From Cheiracanthium punctorium (lineage: Eukaryota > Arthropoda > Arachnida > Araneae > Cheiracanthiidae), in assembly GCA_038373885.1 (NCBI GenBank), contig JAWZYV010012238.1:1-64000 (forward strand): a stretch of DNA of 64,000 nucleotides. The letters are read 5' to 3'. Positions within the stretch are counted from its first letter, which is position 1; each line of letters opens with the position of its first letter. Positions 34,506 to 46,799 of the stretch are shown here, in pieces. Position numbers and translations under genes: made by a program. The notes beneath the pieces were generated by a model. It had not been told where the DNA came from. It worked only from the letters and a program-made list of their open reading frames with translations, and searched no databases.

Positions 34506-35750
34506 ATGAACTTCTTGGTAAGATGCAGATTTTCTGAATACTCTCCTTCCGACAAAACTTTAAAAAAAAAATTCAGTCGTGTTTAATTTCTTTTAAAAAT
34601 TATTACTGTCGTATGGTTTTATTTGGATTAAGACAGTAGCCGATGATTTCTAATATCAAATATTTAGGCCATATAATTTTTAAAAGCATTAATAAATTTT
34701 AAGGAATAAGCAAATAAATATTTCTATCGCTGTAGCACAATGCAAGAGCATTTTAAAGAGCTTTTCACTTTTTTTCTTAGTCTAGACAGAAATATAATCA
34801 GTGTCCAGAGATATCATGTAAGATTATTTAAAAAAAGAAGAAATTTATAGAAAGCTTAATTAAAAAATTATCCATTCTTTACAAAATGCAATTTTATATG
34901 CCATTTGCAATTTAAACTAATGTTTGAAAAGTTTTAAGAAGCATATTTGCTTTTAAATCGATTTTCTTGATTCATTGAAAAATGTACGAGAATATTTTTC
35001 AGAAAGAGAATATTTTCCACAACTATTCTCTTTTGGAAAGCATTTTCCACTAGAATTTTTTCTTAATAATAAGTAGTTGCTAATTATTTTTTATACAAAA
35101 ATTTTAAGACTGAATCACTGTGCAGTTCAAAAATCTGTATGAACTCTTTGGCACACAAATTTCTATAATTCATAATGAACATTTTAAAAAGAAATTACAA
35201 TTAAAAAAATTTTTTTTGCCTTCACATTCATTTACAAGATGTAAAAAAAAAATTGATTATTAACTAAATACTCACTAATTAGAACAGGTTCAACCACTGT
35301 TCGAAAGACCAGTGCCGGTCCGCTACAGTTACTGCCGGTATATGAAGTTTAATAAAAAATAATCAGTAAAAAATGTCACTCTAACTAAAACTTATATTTG
35401 ACTAACACTTAATAAATAAAATAGATGCTTAAGGTAATATTTATTGTTTTGGGCCGAAGTTGGTCCTCGAAATATTTTTCCTATTTTTATCAGTCAGCAG
35501 ATACTTTAAAGGGTTGAGGGAAGAGTTAAAATTAATGCGTTCACATGCTCAACATTACGCATCACTAACATTTTGTATCTGTCTTTTTTTCTCTTTACAG
35601 TTTGCCCTCCTCGTCCTTGTCGCCCTTGTGGTGTGCACCTTCGCCCAATGGCCCTACTACAGCACCTACTACAACACTCACGGCGCAGCCTACCCCTATG
35701 CCTACAACTACGGAGTCTACAACCCAGCTCTTTCCTACTACTGGAAGTGA
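34506..35750 (+). CDS. gene 1: 53-residue secreted tyrosine-rich peptide (two coding exons)
   Basis: Join 34506-34517 with 35601-35750. Exon 1 codes only MNFL and ends at a GTAAGA donor. Exon 2 follows a long pyrimidine tract ending ctctttacag, phase 0. The product has a 19-residue signal peptide (hydrophobic FALLVLVALVVC, likely cut after CTFA) and a 34-residue mature peptide starting QWPYY, so pyroglutamate is possible. It is rich in Tyr, Ala, Asn and Pro, with no cysteines, and ends YNPALSYYWK. The start is fixed by a TATA box 79 nt upstream and by the matching layout of two relatives. It resembles small secreted arthropod peptides annotated as neuropeptide-like or cuticle/silk-associated. 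The actual role is unknown. A 3' UTR intron probably follows. Confidence 0.85.
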
Positions 35751-35754
35751 ACGG

Positions 35755-38483
35755 ACAATAAGGTACGATGCAAACCAAGGTTCAGTTTTCTTAGTTCGCT
35801 TCGCGTAGCGTTATTGTGGCAGTATTAGAGGGAAACATCAAAATGAATAAGATTTTATATTAATGAAATTGCATCCAAGCAGAACAGACGGGCAAATAAC
35901 TAAAATAAAAGATATATTTAGAGGCAAAAAGTTAATTAATTAATTAATTAAAAAATACACAAATATAAATAGACGTAAGAGATTATTTTGTTACATATAT
36001 ATTCTGAAAAATAAAAATGAAAATATGTTTGCCGGTTTGTTTGCTTAGTTGGTTAGTACGAAATTACACACCGTTGAACAGATGTGCTTGAAAATTTGAA
36101 CAAGTACGATTAAAAAAAATGCAGGAAAAATACTGTCAAATTAAAAAATCTGGAAACCTACCTGCTCATCGACTTTTAGTAATTTTTAAGTTAATAAAAC
36201 TTCCCCAATATCTGATAGAATAAGACAGTGATCCGATAAAGACTTAAAATAAGATTGATGTCATTCTTCTAAAAATCAATTAGAAGTCCAATTACGGTTG
36301 CAGGATGTAACTTAATGTCACTGCTATTAAAGTACCTGCTCCTTATGGGGATTATAAATAGTTGTTGTAACTTTAACTGAAATACAGGACTCCGAATTAA
36401 GCAATTACTTTTAGTTATTAATAATTTCTTTTGCCACTGTAGCTCGACAAGTTTTAAACGTATATTTCTTAAGCACATAATTTTTGGGTGTGTAAGGTAT
36501 CTGAAAAAACCTCTTTTGGGTAAAATTCAATCTAAATGTAAATTTAATTTACAGAAACCATAAAAATATTACTATGAAATCCTTAAGCAAGTAAGCATCA
36601 TAAGTGTTCATTTTTCCAGACTTTAATAGTACAGTGGTACTGTTTTATTAGTATAAATGTAATTTTCTTAAATTTTCACGATTCTTTTTTATTATTATCA
36701 TATATATATATCATATGTTATTACAAATAGATTTAAAAAGATTTAAATTAAATTATTTATTTTGACGAATTCTTCATTAGCTTTCATATGGTTTCTATCA
36801 CAGAAAATGATTTTATAACATTTAGTATTTTTAAACATATTTTTGCTTAAATTAACAATTTTTTTAACATATTGTTAAAAAATTGTTATTTTAAAATATT
36901 TTTAAACATTTCTTTAACATTGGAAATTAGCACTAAAAATATAGATTATAACATCAAAACTGAAAGCATTTTCCCGAATTTATGCAATGTAATTGATAAT
37001 TAACTTATTCAAAATCTAATGCCTCGAAAGCTGTTAAGACTCAATTTCATAAATTTAGTTTTAGTGGCGTTTGACAATTTTAGATGATTTCTGGATTACA
37101 TGAAAAAAATCTGTCCATTGAATAAAGCTTTGTAATAAATCATAGAACCAGGAAAAATTGCATTTCAAGAGAAATTTTTTACATAATTGCATACGAATGA
37201 AGCTATTGATAGAAAGTTTATTATTTATCGAAACATACAGTTTACAAAAGCTAAATAGTTTTAGTATGTACGCGACTGTTAATGTTTTTATAAAAATATC
37301 TCGCCTTAGCGGAAAGCATAAAACTTCTCTACAGTTTTGATAGAGATATCGTAAGAATCTAAAACAATATTTATAGACGTTATCAGTAATACGATTGTAA
37401 AGTAATGTCTGAAAAAAATTACATGAACCTAAGTTTTATGCTTTTATTATAATATTAATAAAAGAATAAAACTTTATAAAACTATTTTATTTTACATATA
37501 TAAAGAAAATTGAAATCTAGAAGTTTTTATACGTCTGAACATCAAATGTTTTTTAAAAATTTGTTTTCATCTACAAAAGACGAATTGATACCTAACTAAA
37601 AATATTTATCCAAATAATTGAATTCTTCAAGAATGCATTCTCAACTGAAAGTTTTATTTCAGTTCAGTGAAAAGAAAAATATTTGAAGTATACAATACGA
37701 GCCAAATTTTATACAAAAATCACATTATAGTTTTAAGTATTACAAGTATGAATAACAAAATTGTAATTATGTGCAATAACAGACCAATTACTATGGCTAT
37801 AGTTTTTAAATCCATAAATCCGTGCTGTTGTCAATCAGCATTGAACATTTTACTAGGAATCTATATTTTTTGGCTGAACACATCTTTGAAAAGCCCTCTT
37901 TAGCAATTGCCCATTACGTTAGCGACAGGATAGCTGTTAAGGCTGTTCTTCGAAAAAAAAGAACTCTGCTTTTAGTCTTGGTACACAAATTGAAATAAAC
38001 TAATAGCACCATTTTTTCCAAAAAATTCCAGATGGTTCTTCATAAGCTGCTTTACACACTGCGATAAGCGAAAACGCTGTGGCTTTTGTGAAATTTCCAG
38101 AAAAAATTCTTAAACATGGATCTAAGCTGCAAGATTTTTCGTAGAGTGACGCGCTTTGCGAAAATTTCCGATTTTTAAGAATTTTTTCTAAAAGTTTTGA
38201 AACCGATACAGATTGGCTTGTCTTCGCAGTTTGTAATACAGCTTGTAAAGAGACAGTTTCAAAATTTTGAAGTGCCTGGCATAATTAGTTTATTTGTAAT
38301 TATGTACCAAAATCACATGATTTTTTCGAATAACACCGTTAAAGAGACTGAATTATTCATGTTTGATACCTTTAAAGCTTGCTCGCAAACGTTTGAACCA
38401 ACGATTTATGTCTAATTCTCTTACATTATCATGCGTTTATTAACTATTATATGATTTTAAATAGTACTCTTTTTATATTTCAG
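35755..38483 (+). other. 3' UTR intron of gene 1 (probable)
   Basis: The best donor is AATAAG|GTACGATG, about 12 nt after the stop. A weaker alternative is CCAAG|GTTCAG at ~35780. The acceptor tttttatatttcag ends at 38483. The ~2.7 kb between is AT-rich and non-coding, yet conserved with copy B because it lies in the segmental duplication. Short frames at 37158, 37667 and 38197 have no coding character. Confidence 0.55.
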
Positions 38484-38578
38484 GACATTTTCATCAGGAT
38501 TCTTTGATTTTTGACACTCGGTTTACGGATTGGATGACGACTTGGAAAAATAAATGAACCTTTTAATTTTCTGTTTCA
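38484..38578 (+). other. terminal 3' UTR exon and poly(A) signal of gene 1
   Basis: Opens with gacattttcatcaggattct right after the acceptor and contains AATAAA at 38549-38554. The T-rich stretch beyond fits cleavage near 38570-38580. The exon is almost unchanged in copy B (53215-53310). Confidence 0.6.
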
Positions 38579-38579
38579 C

Positions 38580-41130
38580 CCAGCTATGTCCCAATATTTC
38601 TTTTGTCAAACTATTTCTGTAAACTTTTAAGTGTTGATTAAAATGAAAAATGCCAAGTTTTGTTTCTGTGTTTTATTTCTATTAATTGCACTACGATAGG
38701 ATGAACTTTATATTTTGACAGCAATACTGATTTAGAATTATAGCTCGGAGAGTAGTTTTTACAAGATTATTAAAGAAATAATAAATTCTAAAAAATTCTT
38801 GATTATCTATTTTAAACTTTTAAGATATTTTTAAATTCAAATATAATACATTGCACCGTGTTAACTAATATTTAGTGCTTGTAATTACAAGTTGTAAGCT
38901 AGCAACAGATAAGGGAATTTAATTTAGAATTCAGTGAGTTTGCTATCAACGGCGTGAAGTAGAGAACATTTTTCCAAGAAAGAAAATAAAATATAAATCT
39001 CTGGTAGAAAACAAAAGGAAAGATTAAAATAGCATAAAATGAGCTATGGAAAGTACATAAGCAAGGTATAAGTGAAAAGAAATTACCAAAATTGATTCGA
39101 AGATGTGTAACTAAGAAAAAAAAAAAGTTTAAATTGGACTTAAAAAGATAGATTTTAGGATCAGTGTCTTAACAGTGGCAAAGAAGCAAAATCTATCACC
39201 TTAGTGGGAAAGTTTAATGATGGTAGAGAAAATGTGAATTTAAGAAGAATTTATTATTTTGGTAATTTTCTGCAACACTATGAAATCTTTAAAGAACAGC
39301 GTAAGAACTCATTTAGAATTTCGATTTCTACATGGTTAAAAAAGTTATTTCAGTAATTTAACATTAAAACACTTGTCTCATAAAAGTGCATCAATTTAAC
39401 ACATGGAAAATGTACTTTTTAATTAAGGAATATCTTATACAAAACGTCTGTGGAAATGGTTAGGATGTTTCAACTCAAAATCTTTATTCTAATCAATGCG
39501 AATCTGTTATTTCCACTAAGAAAATTATGAAATTTAAAGCCTTACACAGTTTTCAGCTTCCTAAATCAATCTAAATATTGTTTGCTATTTTGCTAAGAAC
39601 ATGAGTTACATGAATTTTAATATTCGTCATTTCATAGGTAAAACCTAGTATTTTAAGTATAGTTTTAGCGTTTTCTCAAAATGAGATTTTTGAGACTTTG
39701 CTTTATCGCAAAACATCCGACACGGAGGGGGTAAAAAATACCGGTCTCGTGTATAACGAATAGATGGCTGTTTTCTCTGCGCAAAAACAAGAAGAACAGA
39801 TCGTAGAATGATGCGTGTAGGTGATACACATAACTGGTATGTAGACGAAATGGTCAAGAATTTATAGTCTGTAGTATTCTGACTAATCACAGCAGAATGA
39901 ATGAATTTAATACATGGAAAATGGACTTTTTAGTTAAGGAATATCTTATACAAAACCTCTGTGAAAAGGATGTTTTAACTCAAAATCTTTATTCTAATCA
40001 ATGCGAATCTGTTATTTCCAGTCAGAAAATTATGAAATTTAAAGTACGCTGGCTAATCACAGCAGAATGAATACTTTGTCTAACGAGAAATGAACACATT
40101 CACACAAATCAGCAAATTCTATATATATTAATATACTAACCATTTTTGGAGCACTAGAATGACCGTTTATGAGTCTAGCATGAGCAGATTATTTACAGAT
40201 ATCTCCATCTGAGTACAAACACCAGATTATAGAAGAGAGATCTAAAAATTGGATAAGTGGGTTCAAAAATGTCTCGTTCTATGATCTAGTATTTATAGGG
40301 AAGTACATAGACTCATAAATTCTAGTTCCACCGATTATTTTCTAGATGTCAGCATTTTTTTTTTCTGTGTAACTGAAAAAATTATGAATGCAACACTATG
40401 AAGCTTTGGTAAAATACTTTAAAGTAGTTGGTATAGGGAATGAACATCTACTATGAAAGTAGTTAATTTACTTTTCATTTTTTAACTATTTGAAGTCTGT
40501 CACATATTTTCATGAAATTTCTGAGCGTTAAGACGCAAATTTCTCTAACTTTTTAAATAAGATAGTTAATGTTAGAGTAGTTCATTCCACAAGGAGGGTT
40601 CAAACGGCAAAATAAATCTTACAGAATAAAAATATATTTATTTAAATTTGAGTTTCCGTGTTTTGCAAAAGTGTCATTTTATAGCCCATTTTACGTACAT
40701 TTTGAAACTAAAATATCAAATAATTAAAAAGTATAAATATTTTCACATCTTATAAACAATTTTTCATTATATTCTATAATAAAATGCACATAAGTTGGCG
40801 ATTTTCAAATATTAAAAAAAATTCACTCCTGAGGTAGACAGGCACCTCCATTAAAAAAAATCTAATGTGAATATTACACGACTTCTTGTACGGCTGGTAA
40901 ATTATAAATATTTTGGATGAACTCCATCTAAAATTATTTTAGTTGAAATTGCGATACTATACTCTTGAGAGATATCTCTAAGCTAGGTTTAGTTTTAAAG
41001 ATTTATATTTGTCGCTTAATTTGGTGATACTTTTTCAAAAGCCGACAATCTTGGTGATAGTTTACGCGATTCGAGCACTGACCAAATAGTGATTGACCAC
41101 AGACGTTCACTGAATATACCTTTAATGAAT
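38580..41130. other. intergenic, no gene; local duplication
   Basis: A ~150 bp stretch (about 39390-39540) is repeated at 39900-40050, with tacatggaaaatg, aaggaatatcttatacaaaa and aatcaatgcgaatctgttat in both. The same block occurs more than once in copy B (54110-54260, 54650-54760). No coding evidence. Confidence 0.5.
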
Positions 41131-41134
41131 TGAA

Positions 41135-41408
41135 CACATCCGTAGTTAGAAGATTGACATATAGATCCATTTTATGAAAGTAAAATAGAATCTTTTACAT
41201 TATTTTTTTTGTCTCAATTGGGGCGGCAGCCCCCAGCCCCCCCCCCTCCATAATCCGTCCTTGTTTCGCGATGCGGCAGATATAAAGTCTGAAGTCGAAT
41301 TCTTCCCACACTCGCACGCTCGTTTTAACATGGTAACAAATGCAGTTATGATCCTTTTGGCGTAAATTTCGTCTTTGGGACGAACACACGATATTTTCTT
41401 AACCCCCC

Positions 41409-41455
<47 letters not shown>

Positions 41456-41831
41456 TGGAACTGGGACAGAGAGCAAGGTAGCCACGGAAGACGACGATTG
41501 TCGTCGGCAGAACCTCGTCCAATCCAACAACGAGGAAGCCCGTTATTTGTGAAACAAAACTTGCAATGTTACTTTCTTGGAGAAGAATTTACTGAAGAAA
41601 GAAACATTGCAAGTTTTGTTTTTCTTGGAGAAAGAACTAACAGCCCTCCCCCCCCCCCCCCATCCCCAACAAAATTGCATTAATCAGTCGCTGTCACGAA
41701 AGATTCATATATTGTGAAATAAAACTTCTAACATTTCCTTCTCCCATAAAGTCAACTTTGTAGTTGTATTGGTAATATACATATTTTTATAACTTAATTC
41801 CAAACCTGGGAGTGAATTGTGGCACACCCTG
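41135..41831 (-). mobile_element. mariner-like element fragment (left end deleted)
   Basis: The right end TGTGGCACACCCTG plus flanking TA (41832-41833) and the interior match the complete element at 57372-58205. The left end is missing, and similarity starts at agttagaagattgacat. The minus strand around 41455-41540 retains the decayed mariner core seen better at 57.9 kb. A (AT)n run at about 41411-41452 is inserted. The 102-codon plus frame here is chance. Confidence 0.65.
41411..41452. repeat. (AT)n microsatellite
   Basis: About twenty-one AT units inside the mariner fragment. Copy B has an A run instead at the same place. Confidence 0.9.
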
Positions 41832-42059
41832 TACTTTGGGGCAAGGTAGTTTACGACCTTGATCATAATTGGCCAACTTGAAATCAAGTTTACACAAAAC
41901 AAAAACAAGTTTTCAATTGTGAATGAAATAGGAAGGGGACATTTTAAAAACCTTAATTGATGATAAAAATATTTGAGACTGTCATTATTCCATACTTAAG
42001 GTTTCGTGTAAATTTTAAATAATTGTATTTATATCAAGCATACAATTATTTAAAATGTA

Positions 42060-42998
42060 CAGAGGGTGTTTACACATTTTTAGAACGATTTCGGGGCCGT
42101 TTAATTAATGTTTAAAATGTAAAGACTATTTTTTTAAATGTTCGATCTGATAGCCTTTTTCTGGACTATAAGTCTGCATCGTGATTTCCATGATAGAAGA
42201 GCTTTCCGTAAAATTTCCAGGGGTATTGCTTTCCATTCCTTTTCCACTACTTTCCAGAGTCCATCTATCGTGATGGGTTTGCGTTTAGAAAGAGCTCTTT
42301 TTCACAGACCAAAGGCACAATAGTCCATAGGTGAAACGTCAGGGGATTTTGCAGGAATATGTTTAAAAAGTATATATGCAATACCTGTATCAGTCTTCAT
42401 TTTTTCAAGGAATGCAGCGGTAGTTTTCGAAGTATGACTTGTGTTGAGCCATATGTTTCGGCAAAAGTTGGTGAAAATTATGTTTTTTAGCTTTTTTAAG
42501 TTGTAAATCTTGGTTTATTATTTTATTTATTGTTGCCACAGATGTATCTAAAGACATTACAATTGATCTCTGTGTTGGCGGAATTTCTTTTGTTACCAGC
42601 GATTTCACTTTAGAAACGTTTGAAACAGTACGTACTTTTTCCGGATATTCGTTCGGATATTCGAGTCTTCTTTCCATGTAGAAACAATGATTGACGGTTT
42701 TTACATTGCCGATTAATAATGTTGCTTATTTTGCACTTAAAATTTTTAATACCATGCATTTCACAACGTTTTTAAATTATGGAATAAGAATATTTCTCTT
42801 CGGAAAGCGCAAAACCATATCCTTCAATCCACAGCTTGTTTACATATGACATTTTGAAAGAAGAATAAATTTAAAAGTAGCATACGATATTTCTCATTTC
42901 AAATAATAAGCTGTTGCCAAAAATTTTTATTCTGAAAAATTTACTTTTTAAAAAAATTCTTTATCGAAATCGTTCTAAAAATGTGTAAACTCCCTCTG
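42060..42998 (-). mobile_element. internally deleted Tc1/mariner element
   Basis: Terminal inverted repeats of about 34 bp with one mismatch (CAGAGGGTGTTTACACATTT... at the left, inverted at the right) are flanked by TA. The 939 bp element keeps two pieces of a minus-strand transposase with the middle missing. It is present only in copy A of the segmental duplication. A deletion in copy B that joins 41.95 kb-like to 43.21 kb-like sequence removed or never held it. Confidence 0.85.
42127..42677 (-). pseudogene. Tc1/mariner transposase remnants
   Basis: 42405-42677 (minus) opens MERRLEYPNEYPEK and contains a helix-turn-helix: PPTQRSIVMSLDTSVATINK then IINQDLQLKKAKKH, as in DNA-binding regions of this superfamily. 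42127-42360 (minus) gives the end of the catalytic domain: AKSPDVSPMDYCAFG with the likely third acidic residue (D of PMD), then an in-frame stop and a tail reading ITIDGLWKVVEKEW. The middle with the first two catalytic aspartates is gone, so it cannot be active. Confidence 0.8.
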
Positions 42999-43051
42999 TA
43001 CATAAAACCTTAAAGATTAGAAAACTCGAGGAGAATTTGCATAAACACATA

Positions 43052-43275
43052 ATTTTTTTTTTTTTTTTTTTTTTTTTTTAAGGACGGGTATTAGGTATTC
43101 GCCTTACAACGGCCAGAGGGTATTGTCCATTCTATTATGGGGGCACCCAATGCGTGGCCAACAATACCCCATATGAAGGGGTGGACGGGTTAACACCCAA
43201 GCCGAAGCCAGGAATCGACCCGGATCCAAGGAGTGATAGAATGGTTCTTTAGCCACTATGCCACCTGGAGGGCTA
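43052..43275 (-). mobile_element. second tRNA-derived SINE family, poly(A)-tailed
   Basis: Read on the minus strand: ccaggtggcatagtggctaa (A-box-like), a B-box-like gggtcgattcc, then the body, ending in an A run seen as about 28 T at 43052-43079. Copy B keeps only the head (about 58321-58382), because a deletion junction falls at gacattttatcgacccgggc. Confidence 0.65.
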
Positions 43276-44094
43276 GTACACAATATGTTCAGCGAGGGAA
43301 TTGAGTTCAATCTTCTGCAACTACGACAGATGTACGATGGATAAATAAGAATATCTAATTTGATGCTGCAAATTATTTACCCGGAAGGCTATGCTGGCCG
43401 CAAGTTGAAAACTCCCATTCTTATGCAAATATTTATTCATTTCAAAGGTATTTTTAGGTGAAAAACAGTTTTTTTTTTTTTTTTAAATTCAGGATTTCTA
43501 TGCAAGTTTTGGATCATCTCGCAGAGTTTAAGCGATACTACTGTTAGATCTGATTTAGACAATTCTTGTGACAGCATCATATACGTAGGTTATTTTGAGA
43601 TGTAGGGTAATTCTGGGACTTATACAGCATAGTTTTTTGAGCTTGTGTAGAAAATCCCAGGCTGCACATACAGTAAAATAAATGATGCTGTACTATTTAT
43701 AGTCGAATATAGAACATGCGTACTGCGACAAAAAAAATCTAAAAAAATAATTATATTTTTTATCAATTTTTTTCTAAAACATTGCATTGCGGGTGAGACG
43801 CCGCTCTTGGGTGGGAGTCACCCTGTAATAAGAATAGAATAAAATAATAAATTAAAAAATACTCTTAAAAAATTTCATCTCGAACTATAATTACCTATTT
43901 AATAACAAAACGATACTTAATTAGTATAAAGAGAAGTACTAGTAGGTTTAAATTAGTCTGCTTACTCAGTTCACTGCTAAAATTAAATTCTTATATTCTT
44001 TAATTGAATTTTTATTGTTGTTTCATAAACAGCATAACATCAGTGTATTTGAGAAGGGAAAAAAGAGTAAAATAGTGTTTAAATTTTTTTTTAA

Positions 44095-44303
44095 TGGCCG
44101 GCCAATGTCTTGAAGGCTTTGACTACAACAGGCTGGAATGGTTGGTCTCTTTATTATGAGGGTACCTAGTAGGTGGACCAACTTCGCTCCCTATAGGGAC
44201 GGACACAATGACAACCACGCCCAGTCAGGGATCTGACCGCCGGGTTTTGAACCCGAAACCGGCGTACGGTGCTTTACCCACCATACAACTCGGTCGGCTT
44301 TGT
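44095..44303 (-). mobile_element. third tRNA-derived SINE-like insertion
   Basis: Minus strand: gccgaccgagttgtatggtg gives a tRNA-like start and gggttcaaaacccgg a B-box-like stem, followed by a GC-richer body to about 44095 and an A-rich end. It is absent from the corresponding place in copy B (about 59180), so it arrived after the duplication or was lost there. Confidence 0.6.
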
Positions 44304-44573
44304 TTTAACATTGTTTTATATTTTTAATGTGGACGCTTCTAATAAAAGCTGTAAAAAAATTAACAGTTTATAAGGTTTTTAAAAACAATATTTCATTTAA
44401 GCCTGAACGTTAAAATCCAGAATTATTACTATTACAATTAACGACTATAACATGGCCAACTTGGTCAATTTTTGTAAAAAAGAAAAGAAAAATGTTTATA
44501 ACACTTAATCCAGCAAAATATACTCAAGTAACATAAATTCAGTAATATTAAAAAAATAAGACACGGAGAGAAA

Positions 44574-44860
44574 TTAATCCATTTGTGCCCAGATATTTTT
44601 GCTACTTACTTCGATGTTTGCTAATACCTGCAGTAATAGATAAATTTCTGATGTCAACTTCTTGCACAAGGGATGATTTCTTTTAAAATCATTTTGTATA
44701 AAAATTTAAATGTCATCATACTACTTGGTCTTGTTAAAGCATTTTGTGGAGTTGAGGTTCAATACTCGTGAATAAATACTGGGAAAAATAACTAACGCTT
44801 CCGACTGATAGTGAAAATGCCGCCCCCCCCAAAAAGGGACACTAGGCATAAATGGGTTAA
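44574..44860. mobile_element. second TTAA-flanked MITE family
   Basis: Left TTAATCCATTTGTGCCCAG and right CTAGGCATAAATGGGTTAA are inverted copies of each other with three mismatches, TTAA included. 287 bp, non-coding. This is piggyBac-type architecture, but distinct from the CCCTTTGAGGCGC family. Confidence 0.7.
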
Positions 44861-45441
44861 AATTTTACTAATTGCGGTGCCCGTACAAAAGAAACTGCGG
44901 CATGTATATCGGAATGGCAGAGCGGCATCTATCCCATTTTGTACGGTACAGACGTAACATATCACAATTGACTGCCCTCGCAACGAAAATTGGCGTATCC
45001 ATATACGGAGTACTCTATACAGATTATACACTTTGTGTTTACTTCGAAATTATGCATGGATTCAGTAATTAGTGTAGAAAAAGTACTAAAGCATTACGCG
45101 ATTAAAAGTTTTTATAGCGAAATCATGAGCTTATCTCAAAATAAGAATAGCATAATTACAGACAAAACATTAAAAAGGATTCAAGATATGCGCTGGTTAA
45201 GGAAATCTCATTCCATACATATGCTATGCGTTTGACTGCTATCTATCAACAATTACAAGAAATACAAGGGGTGCGGCGACTCTCTCGGACTTGCCCTACT
45301 CAGTCCTACTCCAGCAAAATCATTACCCTAAGATTTTGCTGCAGAATATTTGACTTGAACATATAGTTTTTCTCTCTAAATGATGAGTAAATAAATCTCT
45401 CAGAAAATAAATATTTCAACGACATGTCGCACAATAAGGTA

Positions 45442-46713
45442 CAGTTGCCAAATAACGTCCCCTTTTTGTAAAAAGCAAATTTTGAAAATAATATAAAGTG
45501 AAGTATTAAATAAAACATCAGAGTTAAGTTGAAACATTTCTTTATTATTCTGAACAGTCAAAAACTTCTTAACTCTGTTACTTTTTCTACAAAAATAGCT
45601 TTAACAAAAAACAAGAAATTCTGAGACTATTTTTTTAGGTGCCTATACGTCCCGGGGACGATTATGAGACCACAATAATCGATACGTAAACTTTTATCTT
45701 TAAAGGTAATTATTAATAATCATAATTATTATATCTAATCGGACTTTTATTAATCATTGGTATAGTTTAAGTAATTTTAATTCTCAAAACAGATTGCACA
45801 AATAAAATTTACTCCTGAATTTTCGACACAATCCTCATGCATCCATTGGAAACATTTTGTGCATCTTATCCATTTCTCTCTTTTTTTATCTTGAGAAAAC
45901 ATTTTCTGACATACTGAGCATTCAGCGTCATCGCTGTCACTATCTTCTTCGTCAGTAGGAAGTAAAATTGGGTCTTCATCAGACGTGTCCTCGTCAGAAG
46001 ATTGATTCTTACGTCGGTTTTTGGTTTTCTTTTTGTTGCTTCCTGTCGTATTTTTCTTTAAATTTCTAACCCTTTTCTTTCATCTTTTTCTTTTTTTGTC
46101 TTTTCCGCGTTTGGCGTCTATTATTTCTTGTTCATGCGGTGAAGCCGTAACTATCATGGCTTTGCCTGGCCTCGTTGGACGTTGAAGGAGGCTCAACAAC
46201 TGGAACACGTTGTATGTCAGCTGGAACTATAAACGGGGAGGAAGGGCAGCGGTAAGAATATAACAGCAAATTTTGCTTAACCTAGGTGATGCCGTTCGTA
46301 TTCTTGGTTCAGATGAAGTGACCTAAATACCGTCCCGGGGGCGGTATTAGGCTCATGTGAGGGGACGATATCATCCATTAAACCAAAAGCACATGTCATA
46401 ACCTAAATAAAATTTCTATCAATTTAAATTTAAGAAATAACAGCAAATTTTGTCAAACATTTCATTACAATAACTCAAATACATCCATATTTAAACAGTA
46501 CTCATAATATTTTCATTAAAAACTCACCTTGGACAGTTTTTTTCTTTTTTTACATATCTTGCTCAAAGAACTACGTTTCACCGTCAAACTTCCACAATGG
46601 CCAACTGACATAACTAACTTTAGATTTGGCGTATTAAAATTAGATGGCGTTATTTAGAAAAAAGATATACCGACGGGAACGAAATTAAGCTCGGGGACGG
46701 AATTTGGCGACTG
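45442..46713 (-). mobile_element. pogo-like element remnant
   Basis: Ends CAGTTGCCAAATAACGTCCCC-like and, inverted at the right, GGGGACGGAATTTGGCGACTG, each beside TA. Length 1.27 kb. It carries only the C-terminal part of a transposase on the minus strand, so a large internal deletion must have occurred. ccgtcccggggg-type words recur at 45650 and 46335 as subterminal repeats. Confidence 0.7.
45777..46245 (-). pseudogene. C-terminal piece of pogo-like transposase with PHD-type zinc finger
   Basis: On the minus strand, VPADIQRVPVVEPPSTSNEA leads by a frameshift into a segment like KAMIVTASPHEQEIIDAKRG and a long Lys/Arg run with a stop. An acidic stretch (DEDTSDEDPILLPTDEEDSD) follows, then a cysteine/histidine finger: AECSVCQKMF, EKWIRCTKCFQWMHEDC, ending FICAICFEN and a stop at 45777-45779. 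The C4HC3 pattern and the order (basic, acidic, PHD) are what I know from insect pogo-like transposases. The DDE core and CENP-B-like DNA-binding region are absent. Not functional. Confidence 0.75.
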
Positions 46714-46799
46714 TACCTAATATTGTTTTATATATTATTTTATCTAAATTTAATGTATTTCGTCAAAAATAGCGAATTTTACTTTATTAAAAGTTTAAA

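Larger units (their letters stand above)
33533..44490. repeat. segmental duplication, copy A (~11 kb)
   Basis: Collinear with 48012-59365. It shares the gene-1/gene-2 coding exon, the long 3' UTR intron, the terminal 3' UTR exon, the mariner fragment and SINE pieces. Matching starts at cagtcaagttcgagagagtc (33533/48012) and ends after catggccaacttggtcaatt (44452/59331). Copy A alone has 33797-34733 (promoter and first exon) and the complete element at 42060-42998. The long non-coding matches show the duplication is fairly recent. Confidence 0.85.

Noticed and set aside
35460..35750. gene 1 starting at an upstream ATG at 35460 without splicing (96 aa)
   Set aside because: The upstream part lies in intron sequence with a clear ctctttacag acceptor at 35600. 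The MNFL/MQSL exons give a proper signal peptide in all three genes.
35506..35778. 90-codon minus-strand frame and plus frames at 35573 and 35602
   Set aside because: Shadows of the gene-1 coding exon in other frames. The same applies to the out-of-frame reading at 49002-49355 over gene 2 and the minus frame at 61840-62091 over gene 3.
41375..41683. 102-codon plus-strand frame
   Set aside because: It translates an (AT)n microsatellite and the antisense of a decayed mariner core.
42138..42323. 61-codon plus-strand frame
   Set aside because: Antisense of the mariner transposase C-terminal remnant.
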